Source: Renibacterium salmoninarum ATCC 33209 (lineage in GTDB: Bacteria > Actinomycetota > Actinomycetes > Actinomycetales > Micrococcaceae). From it: a DNA stretch of 64,000 nucleotides. The translations under genes and the position numbers were made by a program. Where the stretch lies: contig NC_010168.1 of the NCBI RefSeq assembly GCF_000018885.1, positions 1 through 64,000 of the forward strand. Direction: 5' to 3'. Positions 28,415 to 40,966 of this stretch are shown piece after piece. Below the pieces are notes generated by a model. The model saw nothing but the letters and a program-made list of their open reading frames with translations. It searched no databases and was not told where the DNA came from. Position 1 is the stretch's first letter. Every line of letters starts with the position of its first letter.

Positions 28415-30238
28415 TTAGCCTAGGCGCTCTTTGAGACCTTCGAGTTCGCCAAGTAGCTCTTCGGGTAGCGAGCCACCAAAGCGGCGGTACCACTCGTCGA
28501 TGCTCTCTGCTTCAGCAGCCCATTCCAGCGCATCCACGTTTAATGCCGCGGAAAGCTGCTCGTCGGAGATATCCAGGCCGTCAAGGTCCAAGGATTCTTT
28601 GGTCGGCACAAAGCCGATCGGAGTTTCGACGGCGTCAGCCTTGCCCTCAATCCGCTCAATAGCCCATGTGACTACCCGCGAGTTATCGCCGAAGCCAGGC
28701 CAGGCAAAGCCGCCATCAGCAGTGCGGCGGAACCAGTTCACCAGGAAGATCTTCGGCAACTTCTCCTGGTCGCCTTGCTTGGACAGCTCAACCCAGTGCT
28801 TCAAGTAATCACCAGCGTCGTATCCGATGAATGGCAGCATGGCCATCGGATCGCGCCGGACGACGCCGACGGCGCCAGCAGCAGCCGCAGTGGTCTCCGA
28901 AGAGAGCGTAGAGCCCATGAAGATGCCGTTGGTCCAGTCACGAGATTGCGTCACCAAAGGGATCGTGGTCTTGCGACGGCCGCCGAACAGGATCGCAGAC
29001 AGCGGCACGCCGTCAGGCTCGTTGTACTCGGGAGCCAACATATCGATCTGGTCAATTGGTGTGCAGAAGCGCGAGTTCGGGTGAGCCGCTGGCTCTGCGG
29101 AATCCGGCGTCCAGGAGTTTCCACGCCAATCGGTCAAGTGCGACGGCGTCTCGGTGGTCATACCTTCCCACCAGACTCCGCCGTCGTCAGTTAGCGCAAC
29201 GTTGGTGAAGATTGAGTTGCCCTTGGCAATCGCCCGCATCGCGTTCGGGTTGGTATCCCAGCCGGTTCCCGGAGCCACACCGAACAGGCCAGCCTCCGGG
29301 TTGACGGCGCGCAGCGCGCCCTCGTCGTCGAAATTCATCCAGGTGATGTCATCACCCAGTGTCTCAACCTTCCAGCCCTTGATCGTTGGATCCAAGAGTG
29401 CGAGGTTAGTTTTGCCACAGGCAGAGGGGAAAGCCGCCGCCATGTAGTACGTCTTCTGCTCTGGCGAAGTCAGCTTAAGGATGAGCATGTGCTCGGCCAG
29501 CCAGCCCTCATCGTGCGCCATTACCGAGGCGATCCGCAGCGCGTAACATTTCTTGCCCAACAAAGCGTTGCCACCATAGCCGGATCCATACGACCAGATT
29601 TCACGACTTTCCGGGAAGTGCACAATCCACTTCTCGTCATTGCACGGCCACGGCACGTCAGCCTGACCTGGTTCTAACGGTGCACCTAGGGAGTGGATAG
29701 CTGGCACGAAGAAGGCATCCGGCTCTTCAATCTTGCGCAATACCTCAGTGCCGATTCGCGCCATGATGCGCATTGACGCGACGACGTAGGCAGAATCAGT
29801 GATTTCGACGCCGAATTTGGGGCTCTTCGCATCCAGGTGCCCCATCACGAACGGGATCACATACATCGTGCGGCCACGCATCGAACCCTTGAAAAGCCCG
29901 CTGAGTTTGGTCCGCATTTCGGCGGGCTCCATCCAATTATTGGTGAAGCCGGCATCGTGCTCTTTCTCGGAACAGATGAAAGTCTGCTCCTCAACGCGAG
30001 CAACGTCCTTCGGGTCTGAGAACCCGGCAAAAGAGTTGGGGAAGAGTTCCGGATTGAGCCGGGTAAGCGTTCCTGCCGCTACAAGCTCATCGGTCAATCG
30101 GGTGTTTTCCGCTTCGGAACCGTCAACCCAATAGATCGACTCAGGCTGGGTCAGCTCGGCAACTTCAGCCACCCAATCGAGCAGACGCTTATTAGTTGTG
30201 GGTGCAGTATCCAAAACTGGCTGTGCGGTGAGGCCCAT
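28415..30238 (-). CDS. pckG: Phosphoenolpyruvate carboxykinase (GTP)
   Basis: Converts oxaloacetate and GTP to phosphoenolpyruvate, GDP and CO2, the first committed step of gluconeogenesis. The 607-residue length is that of the GTP class. The kinase P-loop is in [13 protein letters not shown], with the metal/substrate segment [13 protein letters not shown] and [12 protein letters not shown]. Reactive Cys lies in the P-loop (SACGKT), a hallmark of the GTP enzymes. A symmetric TGTGA-N6-TCACA site 158 bases upstream of the ATG suggests cAMP-receptor control, consistent with gluconeogenic regulation. Confidence 0.97.
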   Translation of the reverse strand: MGLTAQPVLDTAPTTNKRLLDWVAEVAELTQPESIYWVDGSEAENTRLTDELVAAGTLTRLNPELFPNSFAGFSDPKDVARVEEQTFICSEKEHDAGFTNNWMEPAEMRTKLSGLFKGSMRGRTMYVIPFVMGHLDAKSPKFGVEITDSAYVVASMRIMARIGTEVLRKIEEPDAFFVPAIHSLGAPLEPGQADVPWPCNDEKWIVHFPESREIWSYGSGYGGNALLGKKCYALRIASVMAHDEGWLAEHMLILKLTSPEQKTYYMAAAFPSACGKTNLALLDPTIKGWKVETLGDDITWMNFDDEGALRAVNPEAGLFGVAPGTGWDTNPNAMRAIAKGNSIFTNVALTDDGGVWWEGMTTETPSHLTDWRGNSWTPDSAEPAAHPNSRFCTPIDQIDMLAPEYNEPDGVPLSAILFGGRRKTTIPLVTQSRDWTNGIFMGSTLSSETTAAAAGAVGVVRRDPMAMLPFIGYDAGDYLKHWVELSKQGDQEKLPKIFLVNWFRRTADGGFAWPGFGDNSRVVTWAIERIEGKADAVETPIGFVPTKESLDLDGLDISDEQLSAALNVDALEWAAEAESIDEWYRRFGGSLPEELLGELEGLKERLG

Positions 30239-30395
30239 GATCTTCCCTTCATCGGGTCAGGTGATGCCATTCAGATTAGGGGGAGGTGGGCCGAAAATTG
30301 GGTAGATTTATTTGGAGCTCACTGAAGGACAGATTGACAAAAGGTCAAATTTCCTTGAATTTACAAGGATTTTGAAATCTTCATTATTGACCCTC

Positions 30396-30411
30396 TGTGA
30401 CTAAGGTCACA
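30396..30411. promoter_or_regulatory. CRP/GlxR-type binding site
   Basis: TGTGACTAAGGTCACA is an exact TGTGA-N6-TCACA palindrome with an extra paired base on each arm. It lies between the divergent pckG (start 30238) and gamma-glutamyltransferase (start 30514) genes and could serve either promoter. Control of pckG is the more natural assignment. Confidence 0.65.
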
Positions 30412-30513
30412 TGTACCGGTCTAGGTAAAAAGTCTTTTTCCACACTTGATGCGACATTTTCCCAAACCGTCAGCCTGGCCTGCTTTACTTGCTGAAGACT
30501 CTACAGGAGGATC

Positions 30514-32373
30514 ATGAAACGCTCGCCGCTCATTAGCGCGACCTCGGCTCTACTCGGCCTTGCCCTCGTCGCAGCCTCAACATCATGCGCCGGGCATCTG
30601 CCCAGCCAATCAGAAGAATCCGCACCAGCTGCGGCCTTCTCCGCACAGGGCACCGGCGGGGCTGTGGTCTCAGATACCGTCCAGTCAACACAGGCTGGAA
30701 TCTCAGTGCTCGCTGCGGGCGGCAGCGCGGCAGATGCAGCTGTCACCGTGGCGGCCACTTTAGGCGTAACGGACCCATTTGTGTCGGGTCTGGGTGGCGG
30801 CGGATACCTTGTCTGCTACGAGGCAAAAACGGGCAAGGTCAGCACCATTGATGGCCGGGAAACCGCACGTGCAGCAGATGGACCCACACTGTTCCTCGAC
30901 CCAACTACTGGTAAGCCCTTGAGCGCCACCCAAGCAAACGTTGGCGGCATTGCGGTAGGTGTGCCCGGTCAACTGGCCCTATGGAAACGGGCACTAGACC
31001 GCTGGGGCAAGCGGGGACTCACTAATGCGCTGACGCCAGCCGTAGAGCTCGCTGATCGCGGCTTCCCGGTTACTACCGCCCTACATAACCAAATAGCGGA
31101 TAGCCAGAAGACTTTCGGCACATTTAGTACTACTTCCGCAACCTAACTTACCGGGGGGGCAGTCCGCTAGCCGCTGGTACCACGTTGAAAAACCCGGAGC
31201 TTGCGCAAACGTATCGAACTATCGCAGATAAAGGCCTAGCTGGCTTCTATCAAGGCGAAATAGCTCAAGACTATAGTCAACGCCGTAAACGAGCCTCCTT
31301 TGGCTAGTGGGAAAAGTGCGCTCGCCGGAAAAATGACCGGCGCCGATCTTGCCAGCTATTCGGCTCTAGATGCCGAACCGATCCAGAGCAGCTATCGCGG
31401 GCTGGACGTATATGGCATGGGCTCATCGTCCTCCGGTGGGGTGACCGTAGGCGAGGGACTGAAAATCCTGGAACAGTTCCCCTTGAAGGACGAGTCAAAA
31501 GCGACCGCGACCATGCGGTTCCTTGAAGCGAGCAAGCTGGCCTTTGCTGATCGCAACGCTTATGTGGGTGACCGCGGGTCGGTCAACGTGCCAGATGCGG
31601 TATTGCTTTCAGATAGTTTCGCGAAGTCCCGCGCCTGCCTGATCGACCCAGCTAAAGCGCTACCTGCGCCACAACCTGCCGGCGCATTAGATGCTAAGAG
31701 GTGTTCCACACCAGCAGCGAGCACGCCCGAGCCAGTGGAGGGTCAGCACACCAACCATTTTGTGGTCACCGATGCTGAAGGAAATATCGCCTCCTACACA
31801 AACACCATCAACTTTTATGGTGGTAGTGGAATTCTGGTTCCGGACCGCGGATTCTTGCGCAATAACGAGCTCACCGACTTTGATTTCGCTGCCTCCTCCC
31901 CGGGTGCGACTGATCCAAATTTTCCGGCGCCTGGCAAACGACCAAGATCATCCATGTCACCAACCATTGTGCTGAAGGATGGGAAGCCATTCCTTGCCCT
32001 AGGTTCGCCCGGTGGATCGACCATCATCACAACGGTGTTGCAGGTATTGATGAACCGGATCGACTTAGGCATGTCGTTGTCCGAAGCCGTGGCAGCACCG
32101 AGGGCATCGCAACGCAACAGTACCTCGACGCTCGTCGAACCTGCCTTTGAGAAGCTACCTGAAGCGGATCAGGCCAAGGCTGCTGGTTACAAGTTCGAAG
32201 TAGTACCAACCCCTGATCAAAATCCGGCGAGCGTTACGCCGCCAAGAATCGGTGTGGTGGCGGTATTGGAGTTCGGAGCAAGCGAATCGGGGACTGAGGT
32301 TAAGATCACAGCGGTTGGCGAAAAAGACCGCCGTGGCGGGACTAGCGCGGCGGTGGTAACGCCGTCGTCATAA
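30514..32373 (+). pseudogene. Gamma-glutamyltransferase, at least two frameshifts
   Basis: Encodes a GGT-type Ntn hydrolase that would transfer gamma-glutamyl groups from glutathione. The first frame (30514-31146) has a lipoprotein-like signal with lipobox ASTSC and the GGT N-terminus GGAVVSDTVQSTQAG...GGSAADAAVT. Homology then moves to another frame near a run of seven G at 31152-31158. That frame carries LAAGTTLKNPELAQTYRTI and IADKGLAGFYQGEIAQD, and a second break near 31270 leads to the last frame (KSALAGKMTGADL to the stop 32373). The catalytic Thr region is present as GQHTNHFVV. Both breaks are small indels, so inactivation looks recent. Confidence 0.88.
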
Positions 32374-32480
32374 GCGAAACGGGTAGCTAACACGTCTTCT
32401 GGCTCGCCGACAGAAAATCCGATTTGATGCTGAGCCATGATTCGCGCTACAGTTGTCTTCGGACTTTTGGCCAGTAAATT

Positions 32481-32553
32481 GCGGGCGTAGCTCAACGGAT
32501 AGAGCATCTGACTACGGATCAGAAGGTTGGGGGTTCGAATCCCTTCGCCCGCA
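32481..32553 (+). tRNA. tRNA-Arg (ACG)
   Basis: A 73-base cloverleaf with acceptor GCGGGCG/CGCCCGC and discriminator A. The anticodon stem TCTGA/TCAGA encloses CTACGGA, giving anticodon ACG, which is normally read as inosine after TadA deamination; tadA is present at 54998. The T arm is GGTTCGAATCC. Confidence 0.95.
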
Positions 32554-32595
32554 CAGATAGCAGCCCCTCACCCTCGAGTGAGGGGCTGCTATCTG
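32554..32595 (+). terminator. Terminator after tRNA-Arg
   Basis: A perfect 18-bp stem (32554-32571 with 32578-32595) with loop CCTCGA begins right at the tRNA 3' end, followed by TTAAG. Confidence 0.8.
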
Positions 32596-32605
32596 TTAAG
32601 GCCCA

Positions 32606-32716
32606 GGGTGCTAAGCCAGGAAGCACGGTGAAGGAACAGCAGTCGAACTAACATCAGCTGCGCTAGGCAACAAGTTGTCCGAGCACCCCATTGATGAGGC
32701 ACCCGGACAACTTGTT
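32606..32716 (+). ncRNA. Candidate structured RNA or attenuator-like element
   Basis: Two competing pairings are visible: GGGTGCT (32606-32612) with AGCACCC (32682-32688), and a perfect 13-bp stem AACAAGTTGTCCG (32669-32681) with CGGACAACTTGTT (32704-32716) followed by a T-rich stretch. The outer helix and the terminator-like helix abut and would compete. No plus-strand gene follows, so the element is either a free-standing RNA or simply a bidirectional terminator. No known RNA family is recognised. Confidence 0.3.
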
Positions 32717-32748
32717 TTGCTATTCAGAAATGAATCGATAACTACAAA

Positions 32749-34799
32749 TCAGCTTCGTGCCCATTGCTGATTGGTGCCGTCAGTGCAGGTCCAGACTTTG
32801 ACCGCAGAGCCTGCCACCGTCGATCCGTTCATCACATCGAGGCAGAGGTTCGATGATCCTGACACTATCGAACCGTTGGCCTTGAGCGCCGATTTCTGGT
32901 TGCTCCCACCGTTGCAATCCCAGACCCCGACGGTTGAACCTGGCGCGGTCTTGTTATCAAAGAGGTCCAGGCATTTACCGTTGGTATCGAGCTTCAGCTC
33001 GCCAGCGGCGGTGACCGTCCATTTCTGATTCACCGCGCCAGCACAGTCGCCAATATCCACCGTTGCACCGTTGCACCGTACTTTGCGCCGCAGTTTCGAG
33101 GCAACGCGAGGAGGCGGCTCCCACCAAGGTAAATGCAGAGCTAGACACTGAAGTCTCCTGGAGCGAGAGCGTCTGACTTTGCGGCGTACTGGTGTCCGCC
33201 GTGCCGGTACCGCTATTGCTCCAGTTCCGGAACGGACTCGTTTGAACTTTGGCACTGCCCAGGCTGATCACTAGTCCGCTGTAGCGGTTAATGATGCGGA
33301 AATTCCCGCTCTGATCTGACTGCGCTTGAACAAACCACTGCTGGCCAACATTACTTGCGCTAAGTGCGCCCAATACTGGTGCCGTGCCCCAAGCCCGGTT
33401 GGCCGTCGTCGTCGGCACACCAAGCGCTAGACCGGAGTCGGCGTTGGTGATCGAGTACGAGCCGTCGTTATTGCTGCGGAATCGCCAAGCTTCTGAGGCA
33501 GCGCCAGTAGGCGTGGATTTGGCCGCAGTTGCATTTCCGGCTGGCGTCAAGATTGTTCCGGCCCCGGACTTGATCAAATAGGCCTTAGCCGGATCAACCA
33601 CGGGTGCTGCTGGAGCGCTGGACCCAATGGTTACATCAACGTATTCGCCGTCAGACTGATTGCCGTTAGCCTGTTTGGAGCAACTAATGGAGCAATATGA
33701 CCGGAAGGTCTTGCCCAAGATGTTTCCGGTTGTCCCGGTGGCAGAATCAACCATCCAGCGGTACCAGGATGACGTCGAATAGTTCGGTGCAGCACCCAGA
33801 TCAGTCCACTTCTGCGTTGCTAAATCTTTAGTGCCGTAAAAGTGCAGCGGCTGAATTCCGTCGGTTTCCGGCGTACCGATGTACATTCCTAGATAGGCGC
33901 TGTAAGAAACATTCATCACGAACAAATCAGAGCGCTTGAGAAGCTTCCCTGCGGCAATTTGCTGACTCGCGGTGCCGGTATTGGCCGGGTTGTAATCCTT
34001 GGCTGTGGGTACATAGCAATCTGGGTAAGTGGTTGAAGTGGAGACGATATTGCTCTCTTTGCCGCCTAGGCCGTCAGTCTGCCATTTGCCTTCGAAATAT
34101 TTCTGCCATGATCCCGGTGCCATCTTTTGCGAGATCGGCGCACGAGCAACATGTTCCGAAAAACCGTTCCAGCCGCCGTTTTTGTCAACAACCCGTGAGC
34201 CGTAATACACGTAGAAATAGCCCGACGCCGTATCCACCAGCAAGCGCTGGTCACCGTCGCCGTAGTAGTACGTCTGGTTGGGGAACTGCGTAGTGTCGCC
34301 GCGAGTGGTGCTGTAGGGCGAGGTAATGACCTTGTCTTTGATCTTCCAGGTCTTGCCTTGATCGCTAGAAACCGCGTAGTCAATTGCGTCGCGAGTAGCT
34401 CGCGTTATTCGGCGCATACGTCGATGTCAGACCCGTTGGGCTGTTATTGCAGCGCCAGGTAGTGTCATTGTTTTTATCTTGCGAGTTGGCTGGATTGACC
34501 GCATCGCTGGTGGGGGATTTCTTGGCATCGTCGAAGCTTGTGCCTGTATAGAATTCCCATTCGCGTGGATTTGATTGCAGGTCAGCGCCGTACAGCGCGG
34601 CAGCTTGCTGGAAGTAGAACTTGCCATCCTTATCGATATAGGGGCTAGCTGGCGTATCGGTGGGGTACGCATAGGACTTAGTCGGTCCCGTCGAAATTGT
34701 GTAGCTGTCGGCAGCTTGGGCTTGCGCTGGCACCATCGCCAGCGTCAAACAGCTGGCCGCCAAGCCTGCAACCAGCACGCGTGCAGTGTGCATTTTCAT
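32749..34799 (-). pseudogene. Secreted ricin-type lectin protein, two frameshifts
   Basis: The gene starts at ATG 34799 with a Sec signal peptide (MKMHTARVLVAGLAASCLTL, cleavage near AQAADS) and a GAGGGG ribosome site. The first frame fails near 34395. A second frame (about 34385-33075) encodes a large extracellular domain (DYAVSSDQGKTWKIKDKV, YYYGDGDQRLLVDTASGYFY) that I do not recognise, perhaps a beta-propeller glycan-acting domain. The lectin part changes frame again near 33075, where QxW-type ricin repeats finish (NQKWTV, GSNQKSALK, GTNQQWARS). The protein probably bound or cut polysaccharide. Two indels are required to rebuild it. Confidence 0.8.
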
Positions 34800-34993
34800 C
34801 GAATCCCCTCTCGCGGCACTAAATCTCACAGCACCGAACAGAATATGACACGTAATGATTCATTATAGGTGATTAAGATCATGATTGATCAAAGGGCACA
34901 TTGCAAGCCTCGTGGTGATTTTGTCGAAAATCGACCCGTAACACGACGATGGCCCGCAGCTGCCAGCTACGGGCCATCGCACTGGCTGAACTA

Positions 34994-38038
<3,045 letters not shown>

Positions 38039-38193
38039 TTAGCTGAACCTTTCGTCAGGCCTCCGCGCCAGAATCTCTGCAAGACCATCATGGCAATTGC
38101 TCAGAGGATAGTCGACCCGCAAGTGGCTGTGGCAAAGCAATTGCTCGCCTATCTCAGCCTCTTGATCGAGCCTGCTTGAGTTAGGCTCGGAGC

Positions 38194-39624
38194 ATGACTG
38201 AGGAACGTTCTGCGGAAACATTCGACGTAATCGTCATCGGCGCAGGAGCCGTCGGGGAAAACGTTGCCGACCGAGCGGTAAAGGGCGGCCTCAGCGCGCT
38301 GCTCATCGAATCAGAACTGGTTGGCGGTGAGTGTTCTTATTGGGCTTGCATGCCTTCTAAGGCCTTGATTCGGCCAGCTACCGCGCTCAAAGCGGCACAA
38401 AGCCTGGCCGGTTCGCGCGAAGCGGTTAGCGGAAAAATTGATGCCGATGCCGTGCTGAAGCGACGGAATTCTTTTACCGCAGATTGGCACGACGACGGTC
38501 AGGTTGCTTGGGTTGACGGTGCCGGGATCAAGTTTATCCGCGGCAAAGCTAGGCTCACCGGGAAACTCAGCGTTGATATTTCCGCCCCGGATGCCGGGGT
38601 CCAATCTGTCCAGGCGCGCTACGCCGTCGTACTGGCCACCGGATCCCAACCAACACTGCCGCCGTTTACTGGTCTAAAAGACATCGAGTTCTGGGGCACT
38701 CGAGAGGCAACTAGTTCACAACGCGTGCCCGAAAGTCTCATCGTGATTGGCGGCGGGGTTGCCGGCGCAGAATTGGCCCAGGCCTACGCCCGCCTTGGCG
38801 CTAAGGTCACTCAATTAGTTCGCAGCGGACTGCTTAACGTCGCGCCGGCCGAGGCTCGGCAGCTAGTACGCCAGGCGTTCCAGCAGGACGGTATTGACCT
38901 TCGCGAGAACACCTCGCCACGCTCGGTTAGCCGCGATTCCGACGGCGTGCACGTTGAACTAGACGGCGAAACGATTCATGCCGAAGAGCTGCTGGTAGCT
39001 ACTGGCCGCGCACCCGCGCTTGCCGATGTCGGGCTAGAAGGCCTCAATCTGCAAGCCTATGACCCGGCAAAATCCCACCTTTCCACCGACGAAAGTGGCC
39101 GAGTTGACGGCACTGACTGGCTATATGCGGTAGGTGATGCTGCCGGAAAAGTACTGCTCACTCATCAGGGCAAATACGAGGCTCGGATTACTGGTGATGC
39201 GATCGCGGCTCGCGCCAAGGGGCCAGTGGAGTCAAAGCGCTGGAGCAAGTTCGCACAAACCGCAGACGAGCTCGCGGTACCCAGCGTCATCTTCACTGAT
39301 CCAGAGGTGGCGCTGGTCGGCCGGAATGTGGCTCAAGCCAACTCAGACGGCGTCAGGGTCACTGAGGTTTCATTACCAATCGCCGTCGCCGGATCTAGTC
39401 TCTACGCCGACGACTATCAAGGCTGGGCACAACTAGTCATTGATGCGGAGAGAGAGGTGATTATCGGAGCCACTTTTGCCGGGCCCGACGTTGCCGAGCT
39501 CTTACATTCGGCAACTATTGCCATTGTGGGTGAGGTTCCCTTGAGCCGTTTGTGGCACGCGGTTCCGTCATACCCCACGATTAGTGAAGTCTGGTTGCGA
39601 CTGCTTGAAAAGCTGGGCCTCTAA
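38194..39624 (+). CDS. FAD-dependent pyridine nucleotide-disulfide oxidoreductase
   Basis: A 476-residue class I flavoprotein of the dihydrolipoamide dehydrogenase / mercuric reductase family. The FAD Rossmann motif is VIVIGAGAVGENVA (12-25), the redox disulfide is Cys47/Cys52 in GGECSYWACMPSK, and the NAD(P) motif is VIGGGVAGAELAQ. A second FAD contact (LYAVGDAAG) and the C-terminal interface motif HAVPSYPTISEVW are present, with the active-site His just before PSYPT. There is no 2-oxoacid dehydrogenase gene nearby, so the substrate is unclear. ATG 38194. Confidence 0.9.
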   Translation: MTEERSAETFDVIVIGAGAVGENVADRAVKGGLSALLIESELVGGECSYWACMPSKALIRPATALKAAQSLAGSREAVSGKIDADAVLKRRNSFTADWHDDGQVAWVDGAGIKFIRGKARLTGKLSVDISAPDAGVQSVQARYAVVLATGSQPTLPPFTGLKDIEFWGTREATSSQRVPESLIVIGGGVAGAELAQAYARLGAKVTQLVRSGLLNVAPAEARQLVRQAFQQDGIDLRENTSPRSVSRDSDGVHVELDGETIHAEELLVATGRAPALADVGLEGLNLQAYDPAKSHLSTDESGRVDGTDWLYAVGDAAGKVLLTHQGKYEARITGDAIAARAKGPVESKRWSKFAQTADELAVPSVIFTDPEVALVGRNVAQANSDGVRVTEVSLPIAVAGSSLYADDYQGWAQLVIDAEREVIIGATFAGPDVAELLHSATIAIVGEVPLSRLWHAVPSYPTISEVWLRLLEKLGL

Positions 39625-40059
39625 GCCTGCGCCATATGCAAGATGGGGTACGGATTCCCCTCCGCATCTGTCTCGGAGCGACCCGTTGACACAAAGCCCA
39701 TCCGTTCATAAAAGCCGCAGGCACGAGGATTTTGTTCGTTCACATCCACGGTAAGTGGCCCTAGCTCTGCAACTGTTCGCTCCACAAGCGAACGACCAAT
39801 GCCCTGGTTATGCGCATTCGGGTCAACAAAAAGCATCTCTAGCTTGGCCTCGTCTAATCCGGCGAAGCCAATTAATTTCCCGCCGTCAGACTCCGAGACA
39901 AGGACCCGCAGTGCCGGTAGGTATTCGTAATGAACCTTAGGCTCCCAGTTGTCAATCTGTTCGGGCGTAACGAAAGCGTGCGTAACTTTCCACTGCGGCG
40001 CGCCAAATAGTAGTCAACTCGTGGAAGTCTGCGTGCTCGGCAGCTCTGATGAAGGCCAT
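39621..40059 (-). pseudogene. GNAT-family N-acetyltransferase, one-base frameshift
   Basis: ATG 40059 starts MAFIRAAEHADFHELTTIWR, a typical GNAT N-terminus, and runs to AAVES. A shift near 39983-39986 is then needed to continue as THAFVTPEQIDNWEP and on through LVSESDGGKLIGFAGL to the acetyl-CoA loop NAHNQGIGRSLVERT. The 3' frame stops at TAG 39621-39623, overlapping the stop of the convergent oxidoreductase gene. Removing one T from AGTTACG restores the whole ~145-residue protein, so the break is a single-base insertion. Only the C-terminal 71 residues could be made from a start at 39836. Confidence 0.8.
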
Positions 40060-40105
40060 AGCTTCATGCTACGACGGCGCCACCCCTCCAGAGCTGCGAA
40101 CCGAT

Positions 40106-40169
40106 TTCGCTCCCGATATTGGATGGAGCAGCTGAAATTTTGGCGGCTCCATCCAATATCGAGGGCGAA
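40106..40169. repeat. 24-bp inverted repeat
   Basis: Arms 40106-40129 and 40146-40169 pair over 24 positions with one mismatch and one G-T pair; the inner 16 (CGATATTGGATGGAGC) are exact. The spacer is 16 bases. It lies between the GNAT remnant and the YhgE operon, with no terminator T-tract. Confidence 0.75.
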
Positions 40170-40198
40170 GCTCACATCGAATAATGACAATCCTATTG

Positions 40199-40216
40199 GA
40201 ACTGACCGGTCAGTTC
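40199..40216. promoter_or_regulatory. Probable TetR operator of the YhgE operon
   Basis: GAACTGACCGGTCAGTTC is a perfect 18-bp palindrome 43 bases before the operon start (40259). It lies between a possible -35 (TTGGAA 40196-40201) and -10 (TAGAGT 40220-40225). The last gene of the operon encodes a TetR regulator, which probably binds here. Confidence 0.7.
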
Positions 40217-40258
40217 AGTTAGAGTAGTACCAGAACCACTTCACCGGAAGGTCGCATC

Positions 40259-40966
40259 GTGCTGATCGCACAACAACTTAGAGTCAAGGGCCGCCACGAC
40301 GACCTGGTGCCACCCATGTCCCTGCAAGCCGCCAGCGGTTCACTGCTTCTGGTTGCCGGAGACCTGCAGCCACAGCGAACGGCATTGGCTTTAGCACTCA
40401 GTGCGCGGATGAAAGTCAGCGCAGGCACGGTGAGCTTGGGCCAAAGTTCTAAGATTGGCGATCTGCGCAATAGCAGCGCCCTCATCGACTCACCTGGCGT
40501 CAATGAACCCGAGCAACACCTGAGCGTCAAAGACCTCGTTACGGAGGACCTGGCTTTGATCCCGCGGCGTTATCGTGGAATTCGGCATGCCTCGGACTGG
40601 CTGAAGATCAACGCCTTCGAAGACATCGCCAAAGTTTGGGTAGATCAAGTACCTACCGCGCGCAGGCTCGAATTGCTTTGCACCCTTGCGCTTGCCAATC
40701 CTGAAGTGGACCTACTCGTGGTTGACTCCCCCGACCGGCACAGTGCCGATCCGCAAGACTGGCTTCCGCAGTTGGTGGCCAGGGCTGCGGATCCGGGCCG
40801 GCCGCTGTGCATCGTAGCCACGGTGTCCGGCATTCCGGCGGACTGGCACCGCGCCCAAGCGCACATCGAAAACCCGATCGATCTTCGCGCGGCCACAACA
40901 CAAGCCCCCGAAGAGCCTGAACCAGCAGAAACACCCGAAGCAGAAGAATCGCAGGACCAATCATGA
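40259..40966 (+). CDS. Degenerate ABC-type ATPase-like protein
   Basis: A 235-residue protein with the overall layout of an ABC ATP-binding subunit but weak catalytic motifs. The Walker A equivalent is GDLQPQRT (usually GxxGxGKT), with Arg for Lys. The signature LSGGQ is replaced by TARRLELLCTLALANPEV, and the Walker B DLLVVDSPD lacks the catalytic Glu. The C-terminus is a Glu/Pro-rich tail. It starts at GTG 40259 with a CCGGAAGG ribosome site and overlaps the YhgE gene by four bases. It probably serves as a non-hydrolysing partner of the membrane protein; that is inference. Confidence 0.75.
   Translation: MLIAQQLRVKGRHDDLVPPMSLQAASGSLLLVAGDLQPQRTALALALSARMKVSAGTVSLGQSSKIGDLRNSSALIDSPGVNEPEQHLSVKDLVTEDLALIPRRYRGIRHASDWLKINAFEDIAKVWVDQVPTARRLELLCTLALANPEVDLLVVDSPDRHSADPQDWLPQLVARAADPGRPLCIVATVSGIPADWHRAQAHIENPIDLRAATTQAPEEPEPAETPEAEESQDQS

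Noticed and set aside
32606..32716. Small SRP RNA (ffs)
   Set aside because: The AGGAA/GAAGGAACAGC stretch looked similar, but the conserved paired domain IV with GGAA loop cannot be formed.
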